From: Aegilops tauschii subsp. strangulata
Taxonomy: Eukaryota; Streptophyta; Magnoliopsida; Poales; Poaceae
Length of the DNA: 64,000 nucleotides
Direction: 5' to 3'
Assembly (NCBI RefSeq): GCF_002575655.3
Contig: NC_053039.3
Location: 48,485,290-48,549,289 of the forward strand
Position 1 is the first letter of the stretch. Every line of letters starts with the position of its first letter. Positions 56,558 through 64,000 of the stretch are shown here, one piece after another. The notes below the pieces were generated by a model, which did not search any database, was not told the origin of the DNA, and was given only the letters and a program-made list of their open reading frames with translations. A program made the position numbers and the translations under genes.

Positions 56558-58107
56558 ATTGAATTAAGGAATAATGATACATAACTACCATTTTAGACGA
56601 CAACAAAAATTTTGCTATCACCAACATTTTCCCATTGTGATATGTGTAAAAGATACCCGCCCCTTAGATAATTTGCTTAATAGATGCCTGTCAGTAATTT
56701 CATTTTAGAAATCCCTCTTTATGTCCAATGAGTGACGGTTTAATTTGGTCGCCCCTAAGTGATTGATGCATGACAGGAGCTTGACCTTCTTTCGCACTTC
56801 CAAGTTCAACTTTGAACTCCCCTCCCAAGACAACACTCCATCAATTGGGGGTCAGTGATATCTTCTCCGCGGGGGTCATCCATATGACTGTGTCAACCAG
56901 GAAACACCGTTCAAGGTAGAAAAATTAAATTGATTGTGTCATGGGTAGAGAGAATGTAAAATGCGTAGGAAGAATGTGTCTCCCAGTTGGCAGTCTCCGA
57001 AATGGAGGTGTCACGAGTAGAAAGAATGTGTGGCCTATCAACTTTGTGCACCAAGATGGACCAGTTTTGCTTGTCCATGGTCTTAGCAGATAAAAACAGG
57101 GGTAGAGAAAATCTTGGAAATGAATGTTATATAAGAGGTTGGTAGTTACATAAATGCATCTATGAAGATAATTGCTATTGTAGGCCAAAAATCGTCATAC
57201 TAAAGGACCGTGCTGAAGCCCCATGCCTGACAAGCCTCAGAAATATGTCACTAGTGTTCTCATACATGCATTGACATGTATATCTGCACCGTTAAGCCAA
57301 AAATTAATCTTCCTACAGTATTTCCAAATTTATATTGATATTCCATCATCCACACAATATTTCCAAATTTATGAGTATATTGTTTCTATAGTCATGTTGT
57401 ATACTCGCAATGTGGTGTGATTGATGAGTGTATTTTATATAGATATTTCCTAAAGTTTAATCTTTATATTTCTAAGGCTTTTCTTAGAAATATAGTTCAA
57501 GTTTCCCAATAAATGCACAAATCACATTGCTTTGGCAAGTTGTTGCAAGTTTGATGATAAAAAGGGGAAATCGGCAAAAAATAAAGATCTACACAAAAAC
57601 GAACATTTCCAAATATGGTATTGCGCCAAGAGCCAATCCAGCTCGTAAGCAAAGCATCAGTACGAATGCGCATGGTCAAACTTAAGCAAATTCGATTTAA
57701 ACCAAAGTGAATACTTTAATTAGTTTGAAACTTGGAAAGTATGCATAAAAGTACATGAACCAGCACCTAGCTAGGGCATTAAGTCATGTGGTAGGCTACT
57801 AGCGTAACTATTACTAGCACTTAAGTGTTGTTGATGTGATTTGCAAGATGAACCCGACAAAAAAAAAGAAATACTTATCTAAGCTTTCTTTAAAATAAAT
57901 AAAAAGAGTATTCAGTTGCCAAACCTAAATTCAGTGGTCGAACTAGCATTGAACTATGCTTAGAGCTAAGCTAGCTTGTGTGATGCACTCCAGTGATTGT
58001 ATGTTTCGTAAGAATTGCAAAGGCTATTCTTGCTAGGCCTAGGGCTATAGCCCCAATTGCCCTAGGCCTATTACTGCCTTAATAAATAGCATGCATACAC
58101 TAGGCAC
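56558..58107. other. Intergenic stretch without recognised gene
   Basis: This is AT-rich. A near-palindrome, TAGGCCTAGGGCTATAGCCC..CCTAGGCCTA, lies at about 58035-58070, shortly before the copia insertion. Confidence 0.6.
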
Positions 58108-58521
58108 TGTTGGAAATAACCACGCTGTCTAAGTCCGGGTCGGACTAGAGTCAATCACGTGTACATGTAGGAGTCCTAGTCCTAGTTAGCTTTAGGCTGT
58201 TTGGTTTAGCTCCTATATATACTTGTACCCCTGTAAGGTTTTTTAACTGAGAAAAAAGCAATACAAAGCATAGGTGCGACACGCACCTATTAGCCATCAA
58301 ATATCTTGTGTTTCGCCGAGTTGTGCTAGTCTAGATCAATTAAGTATCCAGCCGTTGCTACGTACTAAGCTAGCTAGCTTCAACATCCATCAGCTAGTTT
58401 TGTACGTGCACGTTGCCTCAGGAAGAATCAATCAAGCGTGGTTTCGTACGTACGTGTTCGGTCGACGGAAAGTACTCGTCAAGGAGCCGTCGTGCAACGT
58501 TTGATCGGGCCTGTGCCAACA
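58108..58521 (+). repeat. 5' LTR of the young copia element
   Basis: It starts TGTTGGAAATAACC and ends GTGCCAACA. A TATA box (CTATATATAC) lies at about 58212. It is followed by the primer-binding site TTGGTACCAGAGC (58523-58535), close to the complement of initiator tRNA-Met. Confidence 0.95.
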
Positions 58522-58575
58522 ATTGGTACCAGAGCTTTGGTATTGACGTGATTCTCGGAAAGCAATCGAAGGATC

Positions 58576-61500
58576 ATGTCGACCACGGGCAAGGAGATTG
58601 TGACGGCGGCAGCGGGAGCACCGATGCCGATGGTGGGGGGATCACAATTCCCCCGTCTGGATCGAGAGGACTACGCACTATGGGCGATGAACATGGAGGT
58701 CGCGATGGAGGGAGCTGAGTTCTGGGAAGCCGTCGACCCGGGCGGCGCCGAGTACGCAAAGGGCGCGGCGAAGTACCGGAAGGATCGTCAGGCGTTAACA
58801 GCTATCTACTCCGCCATGCCAAAGGATGTGCTGCAACACCTTGTCGGAAAGAACTCGGCGAAGGAGGCATGGGAGACCATCAAGATCCTACACCAGGGTC
58901 ATGACCGTGTCAAGGAAGCACACCTTCAGTCCCTGATGAGAAGCTACGAGTGCCTGAAGATGGATGAAAGTGAGACGGTTGATCAGTTTGCCGCCCGTCT
59001 CAAGACCCTCGTCAATGGCATACGCATCTATGGTTCAACCCTAGAAGAAGTTGCGATCGTCCGACGATTTTTGCGCGCCGCGCCGGCACGCTACATTCAG
59101 ATTGTCACGTCGATCGAGCAATGTCTCGACCTGAAGACTCTCACGGTTGAGGATCTCGTCGGAAGGTTCAAGGCCCACGACGAGAGAATTCGTCTCAGTT
59201 TCGGCGAAACGGAGGCGAGTGAGCACCTCATGCTTACAAAGGCGCAATGGATCGCCCTGTCGAAAGAAAAGCAAGGCGGATCTACGAGCAGCGGCAAGAA
59301 GAAGGGGAAGGGGAAGCAGCGCTCGGCGAGAAAGAACTTCGCCAACTCGGACGACGAGGATGCGCCTGCACCACCGAGGAGGAAGTTTGACATCAGAAAA
59401 GTGAGGTGTCATAAGTGTGGCCTCCTCGGTCACTTCAAGGCTAACTGCGAGGAAGCACCGAAGCAACGGGCGCTTATGGCCGAGGAAGGAGACGATGGGG
59501 ATATGATGCTAATGTGCGAGCTAGTGGACGAAGAGGATCCAGATGATCTTGGTCAGCTGGACACGGGTCCGGTGAGTGCATCTGCGTCAGTAAACCCAGG
59601 CGAAGTTATGGCGCCAGAAGACCATGACCCAAGGCGTGACAGTGTGATTACGCTAGTAAACCCGGGCGAAGTCGTGGCACCAGAAGACCATGACGGAAGG
59701 CGTGACGGTGTGGTCACGTTAGAAGCAGGCGAAGAAGTGGCGACAAAAGTCCATGACACAATGCGTGATGGTATGGTCGCGCTAGAAAACGGCGAAGACG
59801 TGTCGCCAGAAGAACATGACGCGGGGCGTGATGAAGCGATCATCCCAGAAGAACGCAACATGCGGCGAGCTACACTCGGACCAGATGAATTTGGCGCATA
59901 CGTGATTTTGGATAGTGCAACGACGAGTTGCGCGGATGGGTCTAGTGGCGTTGTGAAGGTGGCAACGAGCGGCGTCGCGTCACACGCCAGTTCACCAGCT
60001 CCATCGGCTGCGTTGCAGGTGCCGGGCGAGAGTGCTTCGCTCGATGACTCAGTGAGCACGTGTGCGAGCCAGGTTGCTGGCACTGCAGGCGGCAGCCCAG
60101 CGGCAACTGAAAGCAGCAGTAGCAACAACACGTACGTGGCTGGTGCTGCCTTGCCGGATAGCGCGTGCAGCCCAACAAACAGGCTGGATGAGACTGGCCA
60201 CTATATGCCTCATGCACACAGGCCAGGGAACCAACCACCACGTGGTGGTGATGGTCTACGAGACAAAGCAGGGAAGCAAAGCCCAGAAAATTTGCAAGGC
60301 GCAGAAAATTGTGCAGAAGGCAGTTCACCACCATGTGGAGGACCGAACGATGCCAAAAAAGGTGACAGGCAGCAGCGATGGAGTCCAGTAAACAGCAGGC
60401 TTGGAAGCCAGGTAAAAGAAGCAAAATCGCCAGCAACGGTAACATTGGCAAGTTTAGATTCTTCAATAGCACACGAACGACGCGTGTTGGATCTCTCTCC
60501 AGAAGCAGGGCTTCAGATAAATTTGGTGAAGATGAAAAGTAAAGGGCAACAAAGTTTGCACATCGAGGAACCGGAAATTTTTGAAGATGCAAATATGGAG
60601 AAGTGTTGGCGTCGTGCTATGAATGAAGAGTTGTGGTCGATCCGAGACAACAATACATGGGAGCTCGCGGATCTTCCCAACGGTCAGAATGCCATAGAGC
60701 TCAAGTGGGTGTACAAAGTCAAGAAAGATGCCGAAAAAAACTTGATGAAGCATAAAGCAAGGCTTGTAGCTAAAGCATGCGTGCAAGAGCAAGATGTGGA
60801 CTTCGAAGAAGTGTTCGCTCCAGTTGCAAGGATGGACTCGGTGAGACTACTTATAGCTCTCGCGGCTCAAGAATCTTGGAGGATACATCACTTGGATGTG
60901 AACTCCGCGTTTTTGACCGGGGAGTTAGAAGAAGAATTGTATGTGAAGCAACCACCAGGGTACATCCAAGAAGGAGAGGAACACAAGGTATTGAAGCTAC
61001 ACAAGGCGTTGTACGGGCTACGACAAGCTCCTCAGGCATGGAATGTTGAGCTTGACCGTACATTTATTTCTCTTGGATTTGAGAAAGCCCCACTAGAGCA
61101 TGCTATGTACAAGCAAGGTGATGGCAATGATCGTCTACTAGTGGGCATCTATGTGGATGATTTGCTGATAACTGGAGCAGACGAAGAGGTGATTGCAAAC
61201 TTCAAACTACAAATGAAGAAGCTATTCAAGATGACTGATCTAGGGCTCTTGAGTTACTACCTCGGGATCGAGGTACAGCAAAAGCCGGAGGGGATCATAA
61301 TATGCCAGGAGGCATATGCAAAGAAGGTACTTGAAAGCTGTGGCATGAAAGATTGCAATCCAAGTCATGTTCCGATGAAGCCTCGTCTCAGACTAAGCAA
61401 GAAGAGTGAAGCACCCGCGGTTGATGCAACGGAGTATAGAAGTGTGGTCCGAAAGTTGAGGTATCTCACGAATACAAGACCGGACTTGGCCTATTCCGTT

Positions 61501-62106
61501 GGCATAGTGAGTCGCTTCATGGAAGCACCCACGACGGAGCATTGGGCAGCGGTGGAAAATATACTCAGGTACATCAAAGGGACAACAAATTTCGGTTGTG
61601 TCTACTTGAGAAAGAAGAAGAAGGAGATGGTGGAGCTACTTGGCTACAGTGATAGCGACATGGCAGGAGATGTGGACGACCGTAAAAGTACCTCGGGCGT
61701 GGCATATTTTTTGGGAGGAAGCATAGTGAGTTGGCTGTCACAAAAGCAGAAGGTGGTCGCATTATCATCTCGTGAAGCAGAGTATATTGCAGCTGCAACC
61801 GCGGTGTGTCAAGGTGTGTGCCTTGGAAGGCTACTCGGTGACCTCACAGGTAAGGAACCGGAAGGAGTGGTGTTCAATATTGATGACGTGTCTACAATCT
61901 CTCTATGAAAGAATCCAGTGCATCATGGTAGATGCAAGGACATCGATATGAGATATCACTACCTAAGGGAGTGTGTGGAAGAAAGCAAGATCGACATCAA
62001 CTACGTTTGCACCGATGACCAGCTTGCAGATATCCTAACCAGATCTTTGGGACGACAGAAGTTCGTGAAGATGCGGCGAAGGATCGGCGTCCAAGCTGTG
62101 AAGTGA
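58576..62106 (+). pseudogene. Copia gag-RT-RNase H fusion, protease and integrase absent, one TGA
   Basis: The ATG is at 58576 (MSTTGKEIVT). Open for 1110 codons to TGA 61906-61908; the same frame then continues for 65 codons (KNPVHHGRCKDID) to TGA 62104-62106. In intact relatives the first stop is a Cys codon in the RNase H tail. Order: copia gag (1-275), CCHC knuckle (C278, C281, H286, C291), an acidic stretch, four 21-22-residue repeats (339-424), a Ser/Ala/Gly-rich linker (450-640), reverse transcriptase (about 665-930, YVDD at 859-862) and RNase H (about 1020-1110 on, SDSDMAGDVDDRKSTSG). No DTG/DSG protease is clear; LDSATTS at 445-451 may be a degenerate trace. No HHCC or DDE integrase is present. 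The stop removes the last RNase H residues, so RT may still be made. Confidence 0.9.
59590..59853 (+). repeat. Four tandem 63-66-bp coding repeats in the copia gene
   Basis: Units encode GEVMAPEDHDPRRDSV, GEVVAPEDHDGRRDGV, GEEVATKVHDTMRDGM and GEDVSPEEHDAGRDEA. The first two are nearly identical, the last two diverged. All keep the reading frame. Confidence 0.92.
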
Positions 62107-62115
62107 GGACATCGT

Positions 62116-62130
62116 GTTTAGGGGGGTGAT
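62116..62130 (+). other. Polypurine tract of the young copia element
   Basis: GTTTAGGGGGGTGAT lies directly before the 3' LTR, the usual start of plus-strand synthesis. Confidence 0.8.
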
Positions 62131-62544
62131 TGTTGGAAATAACCACGCTGTCTAAGTCCGGGTCGGACTAGAGTCAATCACGTGTACATGTAGGAGTCCT
62201 AGTCCTAGTTAGCTTTAGGCTGTTTGGTTTAGCTCCTATATATACTTGTACCCCTGTAAGGTTTTTTAACTGAGAAAAAAGCAATACAAAGCATAGGTGT
62301 GACACGCACCTATTAGCCATCAAATATCTTGTGTTTCGCCGAGTTGTGCTAGTCTAGATCAATTAAGTATCCAGCCGTTGCTACGTACTAAGCTAGCTAG
62401 CTTCAACATCCATCAGCTAGTTTTGTACGTGCACGTTGCCTCAGGAAGAATCAATCAAGCGTGGTTTCGTACGTACGTGTTCGGTCGACGGAAAGTACTC
62501 ATCAAGGAGCCGTCGTGCAACGTTTGATCGGGCCTGTGCCAACA
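62131..62544 (+). repeat. 3' LTR of the young copia element
   Basis: It is 414 bp long, identical to the 5' LTR except for two transitions, and followed by GGCAC. Confidence 0.96.
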
Positions 62545-63029
62545 GGCACTCTAGTAATCTATTAGAGCAACTGCCAAAATAGAGATGTTGGAGAAGTGGC
62601 TGGCGACTGCGGGTCTGTGGGTTACGGCTGATGTACCTCCTCTTGGACTTTGTCTTCGATTTTCCACTGCATTGGCGCCCCTGCGTCCGCCATTCGTCTT
62701 TTCGCCTACACTGGCACGGCTTGGATAATGTTTGGCCAGTTCTCAGCTATCCCCTTTAATGTATTTTGCGCTTCCGCCAACGACCACGAATGGGACCTCC
62801 CTGTGTGACCAAGGGCTCAGTGCCTTGGAGGGGAATCGGACAGAGATGAAAACCTCTAGCCACGCCAGATCGATGTGGTGACGAGTTGCAACGCCGTTGT
62901 GTGTGTCCCATCTAAAAAAGATGAGATCGTGTGTGTGTGTGTGTGTGTGGTGGGGGGTAATAATGTACGAAAACAATTTTTTTTTGTGTGTCTCTCACCG
63001 TCAAATGGACTCGAGATGACGGAAAAATG
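62545..63029. other. Intergenic stretch without recognised gene
   Basis: It contains a (GT)n run at about 62930-62949. No coding frame is supported. Confidence 0.6.
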
Positions 63030-63955
63030 TAAAGTCAAAGTTTTAGCAAGTCTGAGTGTGGTAGTGCACTCCAAAGCCTCCTAAAGTTTATAAACGGGCC
63101 TCTAAAATTATTATAGGCTGCGCTCGGAGTCGGATAGAGTTACGTGTGCTACTCCTCGTTCGAATCCTTGTACTCATGTGATCCAGAGAGTAGAATGAAT
63201 GGGTGTTTGCTTTCAGCGCACGTGAGTGCTCGTGATCCATCTACCAGCGCTGTCATTCATTCACTTCACTCCATCCATCTCACGCATGTAGCAATCGAAT
63301 GGATCGTGGATATATGCATCCATCTACTGTGTGCGCATCTACTCATCATCACATTCACACACACAAAAACTAAATCATGGCTATACAGAATCAAAGTGTA
63401 TATACATGTATGCATTCTATAGGTAGGTTGTCCATCCATCAATCATGTACTCATCAGCTAGTAATAGTCATCACTTATATTATGATAAAGACGGTCATAC
63501 GATTCTTTGATTTGCTGATCGATATGCATACCAGAATGCCTTAATTGCATTGCATGTATCTATCAATCTAGTATTATTCTCACTAGTATATGGTATCAAC
63601 TTTTCTACAGATCAATCGGGTTTCCACAACTCGACATTGTACTAGTTGTTTCAGATTTGCTACATGATAACAAGTCAAGTAAAATATCGATTGTGGATCT
63701 GTAGACATCGATGGATCAATCAATTGAGTAGTAGCAGTACATGGATTCATGGGTGGAGAAACAATATCTACACACAATTAAGCTACGGCACTTCTTTATA
63801 TGATTAAGAAGATGAGGTCCTGAGTTAACTAAGATTTATTCAGCATGGTCAAGGGAGTATAATGAGTGGTGTGAGATGCGGACACAATGTAAAGAGCAGC
63901 CCATTAGAATGATACTAGATCTTTGGAACTCTACGTCAGCTCAATATATGACTTA
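63030..63955 (-). repeat. Right arm of the long inverted repeat
   Basis: Reverse-complement counterpart of 47911-49260, with the same block order and several indels. It holds a single copy of the unit that is doubled in the left arm. It may continue past the window end. Confidence 0.8.
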
Positions 63956-64000
63956 AAAAAAATGGGAGCGCATGTTGACTTACATGAATTGTCACACGAT

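Larger units (their letters stand above)
58108..62544 (+). mobile_element. Young short Ty1/copia element lacking integrase, 4437 bp
   Basis: Both LTRs are 414 bp and differ at only two positions (C/T and G/A). The target duplication GGCAC is perfect (58103-58107 and 62545-62549). A primer-binding site and a polypurine tract are present. The single gene fuses gag to RT and RNase H. At the often used grass LTR rate of 1.3e-8 per site per year, two differences give roughly 0.2 million years (inference). Because it lacks integrase, its insertion must have used one supplied in trans. Confidence 0.93.

Overview
The window is an intergenic-to-genic stretch of a large grass genome, most likely Triticeae (wheat, Aegilops, barley or rye). 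The basis is the repeat content: a BARE1/Angela/WIS-type copia element, a Fatima-type gypsy element, a LARD-type non-autonomous LTR element with about 4 kb LTRs, a Mutator-like element, a Helitron and Stowaway-like MITEs. Only one host gene looks intact: a proton-coupled NRT1/PTR-family (NPF) transporter on the minus strand at 51950-55647. No rRNA, tRNA or CRISPR was seen. Family names come from recognition of terminal and protein sequence, not from a search.

Layout. 1-5699: minus-strand copia element entering from outside the window; one LTR, leader, and gag-pol cut by the left edge inside reverse transcriptase. 5700-7440: a TATA-plus-ORF unit cut off by that LTR, then 308-bp tandem repeats. 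7441-22732: Mutator-like element with a spliced, almost open transposase (7583-10533, minus), split by an 11.5 kb LARD element (11046-22518, target duplication CTACA). 22968-47736: a Helitron whose own sequence is only about 2.8 kb; it carries exon-like gene fragments and has been filled by two gypsy elements, a Fatima-like one (23175-31268, duplication GCGGC) and a second one of unassigned family (32338-46162, duplication CCTAT). 47911-49260 and 63030-63955: arms of a diverged long inverted repeat flanking the NPF gene. 58108-62544: a young, short copia element (duplication GGCAC; LTRs differ at 2 of 414 positions).

Most notable. (1) Both gypsy elements carry, between pol and the 3' LTR, a multi-exon gene on the opposite strand with its own TATA-like box; in the Fatima-like copy seven predicted exons join into 778 codons with only two nonsense codons. 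(2) The young copia element encodes one long frame that fuses gag directly to reverse transcriptase and RNase H through a repetitive linker, with integrase and a recognisable protease absent. (3) Nonsense codons in the gypsy elements are nearly all explainable as C-to-T changes on the coding strand, as expected from decay of methylated DNA. (4) Polypurine-tract-like motifs recur inside the gypsy elements, often inside introns of the antisense genes.
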